Assembly: GCA_009841115.1 (NCBI GenBank)
Contig: VXML01000051.1
Location: 1 to 64,000 of the forward strand
From: Gemmatimonadota bacterium
GTDB lineage: Bacteria > Latescibacterota > UBA2968 > UBA8231
Length of the DNA stretch: 64,000 nucleotides
Direction of reading: 5' to 3'
The notes beneath the pieces were generated by a model, which saw only the letters and a list, made by a program, of their open reading frames with translations, was not told where the DNA came from and did no database searches. The position numbers and the translations under genes are program-made. Positions 1-8,238 of the stretch are shown one piece after another; the stretch's first letter is position 1; every line of letters starts with the position of its first letter.

Positions 1-73
1 CTTCAAGCAGCGGCTCCGCCGACACGGAGACGCTTAAAACTAACCCGACGAACCATCCGATTGCTGCCTTCAT
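1..73 (-). CDS. exported protein, 5' end only (partial)
   Basis: The ATG is at 71-73 on the minus strand, with AGGAGAGG about ten bases upstream, and the frame runs off the left edge of the window. The 24 visible residues begin MKAAIGWFVGLVLSVSVSAE. This is a typical Sec signal peptide: one Lys near the start, a hydrophobic core and an A-x-A-like cleavage site after SVSA. There is no lipobox Cys. The mature protein lies outside the window, so no function can be given. Confidence 0.6.
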   Translation of the reverse strand, partial: MKAAIGWFVGLVLSVSVSAEPLLE

Positions 74-663
74 AACGTCGCTTCCTCTCCTTTGAGTTAT
101 GAGCTCAAGCAAAAGGTCTGATTCGCCTCAAAGCAGCCATAAAGACAACATGGGTTTGGTATAAACGTCGTCTAATGAGGGTCTTCCGTTGTTAACGGCC
201 CTAACTTGCTCAGCCCATTTGATCACAGGCACTAAAATATATAATTCTCATAAAAAAATAAAAATAAAAAATATTACAATACGAGATTATTATTTTGGGG
301 TATTTTTAGTCGAGATATAAGGCTGTATATCGTTATAAATTAAAAAAACAACGACATATCGTTATAAATTAAAAAACAACGACATATCGTTATTAAATGA
401 AGGCAACTCTATAATGACAGATGACGTTGTGTAGTCACCCAAAGTGTCGCTATATTTTGGAGGAGGGTTACGGAGTACATTTAACATATCACCTTTTACA
501 TTCTTTCAAGTCTCAAGTCGTTGCTGAGAAGCAGTCTCGAAACCCTTATCGAGCCACCTCGCGAAGCTCTTGAGTCATCTTAGCGTCAAGCATTTTTCGA
601 TAACTAAACACCGTCGTCTCTAAAGCTGTTTTCAAAACGTCCATAGGGAGTAGAGTATTTTTA
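74..663. other. AT-rich intergenic region before the propeller regulator
   Basis: This is 590 bases without a credible gene. The 5' flank of the divergent exported gene occupies the left end. The middle (about 230-420) is strongly AT-rich and carries a tandem repeat, listed separately. The right end is the leader of the regulator that starts at 664. I see no clear -24/-12 or -35/-10 promoter and no RNA gene. Confidence 0.6.
327..400. repeat. tandem 28-29 bp repeat with inverted-repeat junctions, possible operator
   Basis: Two consecutive units (327-355 and 356-383) are nearly identical. They start ATATCGTTATAAATTAAAAA and end with ACAACGAC. A third, partial unit begins at 384. Each junction creates AACGACATATCGTT, with arms AACGA and TCGTT around a 4-base spacer. 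Spaced dyads in an AT-rich region upstream of a regulator gene look like protein-binding sites. That role is inferred. Confidence 0.55.
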
Positions 664-3600
664 ATGACCAAGTCACTTAGCCGCATGGGCACTTGGAAGA
701 CCTATTCCACACACGATGGCCTGCCATCGCTGCGCATTGAACACATCGCCGAAGATCGAGAGGGGTATATATGGTTCGCCACCTGGGACAACGGTGCCTG
801 CCGCTTTGACGGGGATGCGTTCCAGCATTTCACGACCCAGGACGGTCTTGCTCACGACCAGATTTTCTTCATTCAAAAGGATCGTCAGGAGCGGTTGTGG
901 TTTAGTACGTTAAAGGGGGTCTGCTGGTACGACGGCGCAGACTTTCACCACTTGGAAGACGACGGCATTGCAGGTCGTCCCGTGCAGTTCATCTACGAGG
1001 ATCGTCAGAGCCGTATATGGTTTGGGGGTGCCGAGACCTTGGGGTATTACGACGGTGCCGTCTTCCACGACTTGACTCCGCTCTATCTCCAGCAGCACCA
1101 GCAGCTCTTTTCTTCTCCGTGGCCCTCCTTTTGTCGGGGCATCGCCCAAGACCCGCAAGACCACCTGTGGTTTGGCTTTGAGAACCTCATCCGCTTCGAT
1201 GGCGAATCCTTCCACCGCTACGAAGCGGATGACGGTTTTCCTCGAATCAGGGCCGGTTATGCGGTGGGCCAAGACCATACTGGCAAGGTGTGGATCGGTT
1301 GGATTCAGGATGGCCGATTCCATTTCCATGACAATAGCACCCAGTCTATTAAGGTCGGTTTGAATTGTAGGCTACGCCGGATGATGTGCGACCAGGAAGG
1401 TCGGATGTGGTTTTGCACGTTGGAAGGCGCGTTCTACCAAGACGATGATGGGTTTAGCCGATTTACCGCGGCCGATGGCTTACCCCATTCTGTAGTCAAA
1501 TCCATGTTCCAAGATCGCGAGCATCAGTTTTGGTTCGCCACATGGAATGGCGTTGGGCGGTACGATGCGCACAGTATCAACGTTTTCGACCTTCGTGGGG
1601 ACTCATTTCCAAGCGAAGTCTCGCAGATCGCGCAAGACCGGCGTGGTGATATATGGGTTGGGTATGCGTCTCCTCATCTTGGCCGTCAGATCAAAAGCCT
1701 CGCCCGCTTCGATGGCGAGCACTTTACATTCGTGGATCGTTCCGAGAAAGGTCCTGGTGTCGGCAACTGTTTCTCCATCTACGAGGACCTAGAGGGACAC
1801 CTGTGGTTTGGCGGCGGAAACGGTCTGTTCCGCTACGAAGGGCAGAAGCTCAAAATGAGGAAATTAGCGGCTGATGTAGACGCAGGGGGTATCTGCAGTA
1901 TTACTCAAGACCAGGAGGGACGATTTATCTTCGGCTATTGGGAACACTATGCCCTGAACAAAAGAAAAAAGCTTTTGGCCAGTCCATTAAAGATCGTGTA
2001 CCAACAGGGCGAGCAGTTCCAAACCATTTTTGCGGAGGAAAACAAAAAAACACCTCTCAGCCGCATTGGCGCGGTGCTTGCCACGCGCAACAACGAAATC
2101 TATTTCCATTTGACCAGTAGAGACAGCTCAACGAGCGTCATCGGCTTTGCCCGCTGGCATCCGCAAGAGGGTCTTACATGGTATGGGGTTGAGGACGGAC
2201 TGATCGACAACCATGTCAGTGACCTACTATTAGACCGCCATGGCAACCTCTGGATCGCTACGCAGGGCGGTCTCAGTTGCTTTGATGGCCGCAGCTTTCG
2301 CTCCTTCACGACCGAAGACGGGCTGCCGAGTAACCGCATCCACTGTTTGTTTGAGGACGCGCGAGGACATCTCTGGATCGGCACCGACAAGGGTGTGGCT
2401 CTCTACGATGGTCGGCTCTTCCAGGCCATCCAGTCACCTCATATAGGACCGGTTTGCCGCATCCTCGAAGATCGCGACGGCACCTTCTGGTTGGGCACGG
2501 TCGTGGGGGCCATCATACGCTATCGACCCCGGCAAACGCCGCCCCAGATTCGTCTCATCCGAGTTACCACCGATCAGGTCTATGAGAGCGTAGCGGACGT
2601 CTGCTCATCCACAGCGGGACAGCCGGTAGTTTTCGAGTACAAGGGCCTGAGTTTTTCCACCCATCCCCGCGACATGCTCTATGAGTATCGCTTGCAGGGA
2701 TACGATGCCGACTGGTGTATAGCAACCCGAGAGCTACGATCCTGTTATCAAGACCTGCCGCCGGGCGACTACACCTTTCAAGTCCGAGCCATAGACCGGG
2801 ATCTCAATTACTCGGAGATGGCGCAGGTGCAGCTTGTGGTAGAGTCCGACCCGCAGATCGAAATATCGGCCGCGTTTCGTGGGGGCAACCAATGGATCGG
2901 CCAGACTAAGGGCTTGCGCCCGTTTCAAACCAAACTCATGGAGGTGGCACCCACCGATCTGACCGTACTGATTCTAGGCGAAACAGGGGTGGGTAAGGGG
3001 TCGGCGGCGCGGGCATTACATGAGCTGAGTGCCTATGGCAACGGCCCTTTTATACAGGTCAACTGCGGGGCCTTATCCCAAGCCTTGATCGACCGTGAAC
3101 TCTTTGGGAGCAAAAACGAGAGGGCTAAGACTGCTGTTCGCAAAGTAGGCAAGGTGGAACGGGCCAAAGACGGCACGCTCTTTTTGGATGAAATCGGCGA
3201 GATGCCGTTGGAAACGCAGGACAAGATCCTGCGCTTGTTGGAAGAGCGCACGTTTGAGCGGGTGGGCGGCACCCAGACGCGGACGGCACAGACGCGCATT
3301 GTCGCCGCGACGAGTCGCGACCTGGAGAAGATGGTGCAAGCCGGTATTTTTCGCGCGGAGTTGTATTCGCGCCTCCAGCTTTTTCCGCTGTACATCCCGC
3401 CCCTGCGCGAACACAAGGAGGACATCCCGGCTCTCGTCGAGTTTTTCAAGAACCGCATGGCAGCTTACCTAGACAAGGAACCTGTCTCCTTGAGTTCCGA
3501 GGTTATGGAGATGCTACAAGCCTATGATTGGCCGGGGAATGTGCGGGAACTGGAGCATTTCATACAGCAGGCTGTCATAGCGTGCAAAAGTTCTCAAATT

Positions 3601-3852
3601 GGCACGACCGATCTGATGCAGTGCGGTTTTGACCTAGCAGATTCCACTCTTGGCCTTAAAGGAAGGGCGCTATCTGTTTCCCAAGGCCGCGAAATAATGC
3701 CACTGCTTGAATTTGAACGCCGCTATATTCTTAAAGTACTCAACGCTGTCAACTGGCGGGTCAACGGCCCCAAAGGGGCGGCCGCTCTACTGGGAGTGCC
3801 GCCTTCGACGCTGCGCAGTAAGATGAGCAAGTTGGGTATTAAACGTTCCTAG
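664..3852 (+). CDS. Reg_prop beta-propeller / Y_Y_Y / AAA+ (sigma54-activator-like) / Fis-HTH regulator
   Basis: This is a 1062-residue one-component regulator. Residues 1 to about 640 are repeated propeller blades of the two-component-regulator propeller type, with recurring D-R-x-G-x-I/L-W-F and F-D-G-x-x-F motifs. A Y_Y_Y domain follows (about 656-725, containing PPGDYTFQVRA). Next is an AAA+ domain with Walker A GETGVGKG at 772 and Walker B LFLDEIGE at about 839. A Fis-type helix-turn-helix ends the protein (about 1015-1060). In known hybrid systems the propeller is periplasmic and joined to a kinase through a membrane helix. Here I see neither a signal peptide nor a membrane segment, so the protein is probably cytoplasmic. 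The sigma54-contact loop GAFTGA is replaced by ERAKTA (819-824), so ordinary sigma54 activation is doubtful. It ends 4 bases inside the convergent gene. Confidence 0.88.
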   Translation: MTKSLSRMGTWKTYSTHDGLPSLRIEHIAEDREGYIWFATWDNGACRFDGDAFQHFTTQDGLAHDQIFFIQKDRQERLWFSTLKGVCWYDGADFHHLEDDGIAGRPVQFIYEDRQSRIWFGGAETLGYYDGAVFHDLTPLYLQQHQQLFSSPWPSFCRGIAQDPQDHLWFGFENLIRFDGESFHRYEADDGFPRIRAGYAVGQDHTGKVWIGWIQDGRFHFHDNSTQSIKVGLNCRLRRMMCDQEGRMWFCTLEGAFYQDDDGFSRFTAADGLPHSVVKSMFQDREHQFWFATWNGVGRYDAHSINVFDLRGDSFPSEVSQIAQDRRGDIWVGYASPHLGRQIKSLARFDGEHFTFVDRSEKGPGVGNCFSIYEDLEGHLWFGGGNGLFRYEGQKLKMRKLAADVDAGGICSITQDQEGRFIFGYWEHYALNKRKKLLASPLKIVYQQGEQFQTIFAEENKKTPLSRIGAVLATRNNEIYFHLTSRDSSTSVIGFARWHPQEGLTWYGVEDGLIDNHVSDLLLDRHGNLWIATQGGLSCFDGRSFRSFTTEDGLPSNRIHCLFEDARGHLWIGTDKGVALYDGRLFQAIQSPHIGPVCRILEDRDGTFWLGTVVGAIIRYRPRQTPPQIRLIRVTTDQVYESVADVCSSTAGQPVVFEYKGLSFSTHPRDMLYEYRLQGYDADWCIATRELRSCYQDLPPGDYTFQVRAIDRDLNYSEMAQVQLVVESDPQIEISAAFRGGNQWIGQTKGLRPFQTKLMEVAPTDLTVLILGETGVGKGSAARALHELSAYGNGPFIQVNCGALSQALIDRELFGSKNERAKTAVRKVGKVERAKDGTLFLDEIGEMPLETQDKILRLLEERTFERVGGTQTRTAQTRIVAATSRDLEKMVQAGIFRAELYSRLQLFPLYIPPLREHKEDIPALVEFFKNRMAAYLDKEPVSLSSEVMEMLQAYDWPGNVRELEHFIQQAVIACKSSQIGTTDLMQCGFDLADSTLGLKGRALSVSQGREIMPLLEFERRYILKVLNAVNWRVNGPKGAAALLGVPPSTLRSKMSKLGIKRS

Positions 3853-5162
3853 TCGTAGTACTCCTGACCCAAGTGGGTAATTAGGTCTTCGCCCTGCAAG
3901 AAGCGCAGCGTGTTCTTGAGCTTCATTAGCTGGATAAACAGGTCGTGCTCGGGGTAGAGGTCGGGCGCAGTCATCGGGCTTTTGAAGTAAAACGAGAGCC
4001 ACTCTTGGATTCCCGCCATTCCCGAGCGCTGCGCCAAGTCGGCAAACAGCACCAAGTCCAAGACCAGCGGCGCGGCGAGAATTGAATCGCGGCAGAGGAA
4101 ATCGACCTTGATCTGCATGGGCATGCCCAGCCAGCCGAAGATGTCGATGTTGTCCCAACCTTCCTTCTCGTCGCCGCGCGGCGGATAGTAGTTGATCCGC
4201 ACCTTGTGGTAAATATCGCCGTAGAGCTGGGGGTAGAGATTGGGCTGCAGGATGAACTCCAGCACGTCGAGCTTGCTGACTTCCTTGGTCTTGAACGAAT
4301 CGGGATCGTCGAGCACCTCGCCGTCGCGATTGCCCAAGATGTTGGTCGAAAACCAGCCCTGCACGCCGAGCATTCGCGCCTTGAGGCCCGGGGCCAGCAG
4401 AGTCTTCATCAGGGTCTGACCGGTCTTGAAGTCCTTGCCGCCGATGGGCACGCCCTTTTGCCGCGCCAGTTCGACCATGGCCGGGACATCTACGGTCAAA
4501 TTCGGCGCGCCGTTTAGGAAAGGCACGCCTTCCTGCAACGCGGCGTACGCGTAGATCATGCTCGGGGGAATGGCCGGGTGGTTTTCTTGGATGGCTTTTT
4601 CGAGGCTTTCAATCTCGTTGTGTACTTCGTGGTGCTCCATGAAAACCTCGGTGCTGCCGCACCAGATCATCACCAGCCGTTCGACGCCGTTGTCGGCCTT
4701 GAAGCGCTGAATGTCTTCGCGCACTTCGAGTACGGCATCCCACTTGCTCTTGGCGCTTTTGACGTTGGAGCCTTCGAGGCGGCGCACGTAGTTGCGGTCG
4801 AAAACCGCGGGCATCGGCTTGACGGCCTTGAGCGGGTCCGCTAGCTGGTCGAGCAGTCCCTTGTCCAAGACGCCAGCGTGGATGGCCGAGTCATAGGCGT
4901 CCTCTGGAAAGACGTCCCAGCCGCCGAAGACGAGGCTGTCGATGTCGGCCAAAGGCACGAAGTCCTTAATCAGCGGTGAGCGTCCCTCGGTGCGCTTGCC
5001 CAAGCGGATGGTGCCCATCTGGGTCAGCGAGCCGATGGGCTGGCCGATGCCGGCTTTGATGGCTTCGACGCCGGCGATAACCGTGGTGGCCACAGCGCCC
5101 ATGCCGGGAATCAGGACGCCGAGTTTGCCCGTGGTCGGGGCGATAGATTTGGGTTGGTTCAC
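3849..5162 (-). CDS. inositol-3-phosphate synthase (myo-inositol-1-phosphate synthase)
   Basis: This 437-residue protein would convert glucose-6-phosphate to inositol-3-phosphate using NAD, the first step towards inositol lipids and compatible solutes. The N-terminus has the Rossmann motif GVLIPGMGAVATT. The middle holds GGKDFKTGQTLMKTLL and GWFSTNILGNRDGE, which match the conserved catalytic region of the family, and then PLVLDLVLFADLA. Length is normal for the shorter prokaryotic form. The start is GTG at 5162, with AAGGAG six bases upstream. The gene converges on the propeller regulator with a 4-base overlap and appears monocistronic. Confidence 0.9.
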   Translation of the reverse strand: MNQPKSIAPTTGKLGVLIPGMGAVATTVIAGVEAIKAGIGQPIGSLTQMGTIRLGKRTEGRSPLIKDFVPLADIDSLVFGGWDVFPEDAYDSAIHAGVLDKGLLDQLADPLKAVKPMPAVFDRNYVRRLEGSNVKSAKSKWDAVLEVREDIQRFKADNGVERLVMIWCGSTEVFMEHHEVHNEIESLEKAIQENHPAIPPSMIYAYAALQEGVPFLNGAPNLTVDVPAMVELARQKGVPIGGKDFKTGQTLMKTLLAPGLKARMLGVQGWFSTNILGNRDGEVLDDPDSFKTKEVSKLDVLEFILQPNLYPQLYGDIYHKVRINYYPPRGDEKEGWDNIDIFGWLGMPMQIKVDFLCRDSILAAPLVLDLVLFADLAQRSGMAGIQEWLSFYFKSPMTAPDLYPEHDLFIQLMKLKNTLRFLQGEDLITHLGQEYYD

Positions 5163-5326
5163 AGGAGTCTCCTTTTGGATGGAAGAGTTATATCATTCGC
5201 CGCAGAATAAAGTAGAGCGTTCTATTCATTGGGCAAATTAATTATTGCTATGTAATTAATAGAAAAAATTTATAAATCGTACCCAATTAAAACGGGACGT
5301 GAGCGGAAATTGCAGCGGGATGGGAA

Positions 5327-6322
5327 TCAGGCGGCGAGGCGTTCTGGATCAGTGTCGCGCAGTTCCCCGAGGCGATCCAACAAGGGGCTTAGCTCTTTGT
5401 AGCTGGCCAGCTCGGCTCTGAGCTGCGCCGCGCCGCGCAGACCGCGGAAGTACCCGGCGTAGTGACGCCGCGTGCCGACCAGCGCCCCTTGTGGGCCGTC
5501 GTGCTCAACGGCTAGTCGCAGGTGCTTCAGGCACAGTTCGACGCGCTCCTGCCAGCTTGGTTCGGGCAAGAGCGCACCCGTCTGTAGGTAGTGCTGGGAT
5601 TCGCGGAAGATCCACGGATGCCGGATGGCACCGCGGCCGATCATCACTCCGTCGCACCCCGTGCTGTCGAAGGCGTGTTCGACCATCTGCGGCGAGGTCA
5701 CGTCGCCGTTGAGAATGATCGGTATGGAGACCGCGGCCTTGACTTTGGGAATCCACTCGTAGTCCACCGCGCCCTTGTGGCCTTGCGCGCGGGTGCGGCA
5801 GTGAATAGCTAGCGCCTGCACGCCCAGATCTTCGAGCATCTGAGCTACCTCGACGATGCGGATGCTCTGCTGGTCCCAGCCGAGGCGCGTCTTCACGGTC
5901 ACCGGCAGGTGCGTCGCGCCGATGACGCGCGAGACGACCTCCTTCATCTGCGGCAAATCGCGCAGCAGTCCGGCCCCGGCTCCGCGCAGCGCCACATTGC
6001 TCACCCAGCAACCGCAGTTGATGTCGATGAAGTCTGGATTCTGCGTGCTGGCGATCTCAGCGGCTTTTTCCATCGACAGCGAGGCCGCGCCGTAGAGCTG
6101 GATCGCCAAGGGCCGCTCGGCTTCTGCAAAGCGCAGCTTGCGAAAAGCGCGGCGCGGCCCGTTGGGATCTTCGCGCAACAGCCCCTCGGCATTGACGAAC
6201 TCGGTATAGACGATGTCGGCTCCCAGTTCCCTGCAAATCAGGCGGAACGGTAGCTCGGAGACATCCTCCATGGGCGCTAGTAGGATGCCGGGATCAGCGG
6301 TTATTGGGCCGATGCGGAACAT
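5327..6322 (-). CDS. tRNA-dihydrouridine synthase (Dus family)
   Basis: This 331-residue FMN enzyme would reduce uridine to dihydrouridine in tRNA. The N-terminal TIM barrel starts with the typical LLAPMEDVSELPFR, followed by YTEFVNAEGLL, the catalytic-Cys region DINCGCWVSNV (Cys105), the phosphate-site TVKTRLGWD, and AIHCRTRAQGHKG. C-terminal MIGRGAIRHPWIF binds flavin phosphate. The Pro that normally follows the catalytic Cys is Trp106 here, while the Cys is retained. It closely follows the NIPSNAP and cyclo-ligase pair on the same strand (4-base gap), so co-transcription is likely. The DusA/B/C subtype is not resolved, though the sequence looks DusB-like. Confidence 0.92.
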   Translation of the reverse strand: MFRIGPITADPGILLAPMEDVSELPFRLICRELGADIVYTEFVNAEGLLREDPNGPRRAFRKLRFAEAERPLAIQLYGAASLSMEKAAEIASTQNPDFIDINCGCWVSNVALRGAGAGLLRDLPQMKEVVSRVIGATHLPVTVKTRLGWDQQSIRIVEVAQMLEDLGVQALAIHCRTRAQGHKGAVDYEWIPKVKAAVSIPIILNGDVTSPQMVEHAFDSTGCDGVMIGRGAIRHPWIFRESQHYLQTGALLPEPSWQERVELCLKHLRLAVEHDGPQGALVGTRRHYAGYFRGLRGAAQLRAELASYKELSPLLDRLGELRDTDPERLAA

Positions 6323-6326
6323 TATC

Positions 6327-6641
6327 TCACTTCAGGGTCGAGTAGGGCAATGCCTTCATCACTCGCACTTCCCGCCGGCGGATTAGCGGCCGGATCTGAT
6401 CGACGATCTTGGCCCATTCTGGGCTGCCGTAATAGGCTTCAATCGCCTTGTCGCGGGCCTTGGCGTTGGGGAAGGCGCGAATCCAGATGAACTCGTCGTC
6501 GCGGTCGGGATTTTCCCACGCGGCGACAAATGTCACGCCGTACTTGGACATAAAGCGGCGCGCTTTGGCAAAGCCGGCGCGGAATTTCTTCTTGTTGTCG
6601 GCTCCCTTGTGGAAGCGATAGATGCGTAGTTCGTAGATCAT
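6327..6641 (-). CDS. NIPSNAP family protein
   Basis: This is a 104-residue ferredoxin-like fold protein. Its start MIYELRIYRFHKG, a central W-x-x-x-F pattern (FIWIRAFPN) and the tail near RPLIRRREV fit the NIPSNAP (dimeric alpha-beta barrel) family, whose bacterial role is not settled. The chosen ATG at 6641 has AAGGAG upstream and overlaps the stop of the cyclo-ligase gene as ATGA. This implies translational coupling and rules out longer upstream starts. Confidence 0.82.
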   Translation of the reverse strand: MIYELRIYRFHKGADNKKKFRAGFAKARRFMSKYGVTFVAAWENPDRDDEFIWIRAFPNAKARDKAIEAYYGSPEWAKIVDQIRPLIRRREVRVMKALPYSTLK

Positions 6642-7243
6642 GCAGACTCTCCTTGGTAAATGGCGGTTTCGGCGACGACCATGTCCACGGGCACATCGTG
6701 CGGCTCGCCGGGAATGCAGTCGAGGACTAGCGCGTCGTAGCACAGCCCTATTTTGACGGCTTGCACTTGCTCTAGAAAGCGATCGTAGTAGCCGCCGCCC
6801 CAGCCGATGCGATGTCCGCGCCGGTCAAAGGCAAGGCCCGGTACTACGACCAAGTCGATGCGAGCTTCTGCGGGCAGCCAAGTAGCCTCAGCCGGATCGG
6901 GTTGCGCCAGCCCCCAAGGGCCGACAACGAGTTGGGCTAGGCCGTCGATCAGCGCGTGGACCAGTGTCTTTGTGCCCGGCATCACCACTGGCACGGCCAC
7001 GCACTTGCCGTGCGCAAGGCAAGTGCAAATCAACGCGCGGGTATCGACCTCGTTTTCCTTGCTGGAGACATAGGTGTGGACGAGTTTGGCCCGGCGGTAC
7101 GCCTCCAAGCCCAAGACCTGCTCTAATATGGCCTGCCCGCTGACTTCCACTTGGCTGCGGTCCAAACCCATGCGCACAGCTAGGACGCGCTTTCTGAGCC
7201 GTTCTTTGCGGACGCGCGTCGCCTCCTTCTTCATAAGTACCAT
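6638..7243 (-). CDS. 5-formyltetrahydrofolate cyclo-ligase
   Basis: This enzyme of about 201 residues would convert 5-formyl-THF to 5,10-methenyl-THF with ATP, returning stored folate to the C1 pool. The signature GLAFDRRGHRIGWGGGYYDR is clear and contains the folate/phosphate loop. The N-terminal basic stretch with RKERLRKRV is typical. The start is uncertain: ATG at 7243 follows GGTG at a fair distance, and a second ATG lies at 7234. The stop overlaps the NIPSNAP start by four bases. C1 metabolism recurs in the window with the formate-THF ligase near 19 kb. Confidence 0.9.
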   Translation of the reverse strand: MVLMKKEATRVRKERLRKRVLAVRMGLDRSQVEVSGQAILEQVLGLEAYRRAKLVHTYVSSKENEVDTRALICTCLAHGKCVAVPVVMPGTKTLVHALIDGLAQLVVGPWGLAQPDPAEATWLPAEARIDLVVVPGLAFDRRGHRIGWGGGYYDRFLEQVQAVKIGLCYDALVLDCIPGEPHDVPVDMVVAETAIYQGESA

Positions 7244-7293
7244 AATACTGGCACCTATAAAGGGCGTCAAGCGCGTCTGGCCCCTAGAGTTGC

Positions 7294-7322
7294 TTGACGA
7301 ATATGAGCCTTTCCCCTAGATT
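7294..7322 (+). promoter_or_regulatory. candidate sigma70-type promoter for uppS operon
   Basis: TTGACG at 7294-7299 and TAGATT at 7317-7322 are separated by 17 bases, about 110 bases upstream of uppS in the gap between it and the divergent cyclo-ligase gene. The fit is good at -35 and moderate at -10. It is a sequence-only prediction. Confidence 0.4.
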
Positions 7323-7431
7323 GACCAAGATACGCGCGGCCTTGTTTTCTCAAGGCGAAACGCGCCCAAATCTATCGACAGTGGCCGTGGATGGCCGCCA
7401 CATAAACCCACCAAATCATCCTTACTAAGCT

Positions 7432-8238
7432 ATGAGTGCTCAGGCTCTGCCGCTGGAAATCTCTCCCCGCGAATACCACCCGGTAAAACCCCTCCATCCC
7501 GAAGAGGACTTCCGCATCCAGCAGCGCCTCAAGGACGGGGGAAACCTGCCGCAACACATCGCCATTATCATGGACGGCGATAGGCGCTGGGCTGTCGAGC
7601 GCAATCTGCCCAAAACCGAGGGACATCGCTTTGGCCGCGAGTCGGTGCGCGATATCGTCCGAGCCTGCGGCCAACTGCAAATCGAGGTGCTGACCCTATA
7701 TACCTTCTCGACCGAGAACTGGTCCCGGCCCGAATCAGAAGTCGCAGAACTCATGCAGTGGCTGCACGAGTCGCTGCGCGACGAAGTATCGGAACTCCAC
7801 GAAAACAACGTATCGCTCAACGCCATCGGCCGTACCGACGCGTTGTCTCCGACTATACAATTGGCCCTAGAACACGCTCTCGAGCAGACCAAAGACAACA
7901 CCGGCCTCAAGCTCAACTTGGCGCTCAACTACGGGGGCCGTAGCGAGCTGGTCGATGCCTTCCGCAAGCTGGCCGCCGAAGTGGCGGCAGATCGGCTCGC
8001 TCCAGAAGACATCGACGAGGAACAAATCAGCGGTGCCCTCTATACCGCTGACTTGCCCGATCCGGATTTATTGATCCGCACCAGCGGCGAAATGCGGCTG
8101 AGCAACTTCCTTCCTTGGCAAATGGTCTATACGGAGATTTGCTTTGTCGGCGACGTGCATTGGCCGGATTTTCGTCGCCAGCATCTCTACGAGGCCATTG
8201 CCGCCTATCAACAGCGACAGAGGCGCTTTGGCGGCTGA
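7432..8238 (+). CDS. uppS: isoprenyl transferase (undecaprenyl diphosphate synthase)
   Basis: This 268-residue cis-prenyltransferase would add isopentenyl units to farnesyl diphosphate to make the C55 carrier lipid for peptidoglycan and O-antigen. The catalytic region reads AIIMDGDRRWAVERNLP, with the essential Asp48. The usual Asn after MDG is Asp50 here. Other family motifs follow: GHRFGRESV, TLYTFSTENWSRP, LNLALNYGGRSELVDA and the C-terminal PDPDLLIRTSGEMRLSNFL with CFVGDVHWPDF. About 25 extra N-terminal residues precede the domain. It heads a plus-strand run uppS-cdsA-rseP-queG and overlaps cdsA. Confidence 0.95.
   Translation: MSAQALPLEISPREYHPVKPLHPEEDFRIQQRLKDGGNLPQHIAIIMDGDRRWAVERNLPKTEGHRFGRESVRDIVRACGQLQIEVLTLYTFSTENWSRPESEVAELMQWLHESLRDEVSELHENNVSLNAIGRTDALSPTIQLALEHALEQTKDNTGLKLNLALNYGGRSELVDAFRKLAAEVAADRLAPEDIDEEQISGALYTADLPDPDLLIRTSGEMRLSNFLPWQMVYTEICFVGDVHWPDFRRQHLYEAIAAYQQRQRRFGG

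Noticed and set aside
327-400. Tandem repeats considered as a CRISPR array
   Set aside because: The units are contiguous without unique spacers, there are fewer than three complete copies, and no cas genes are present.
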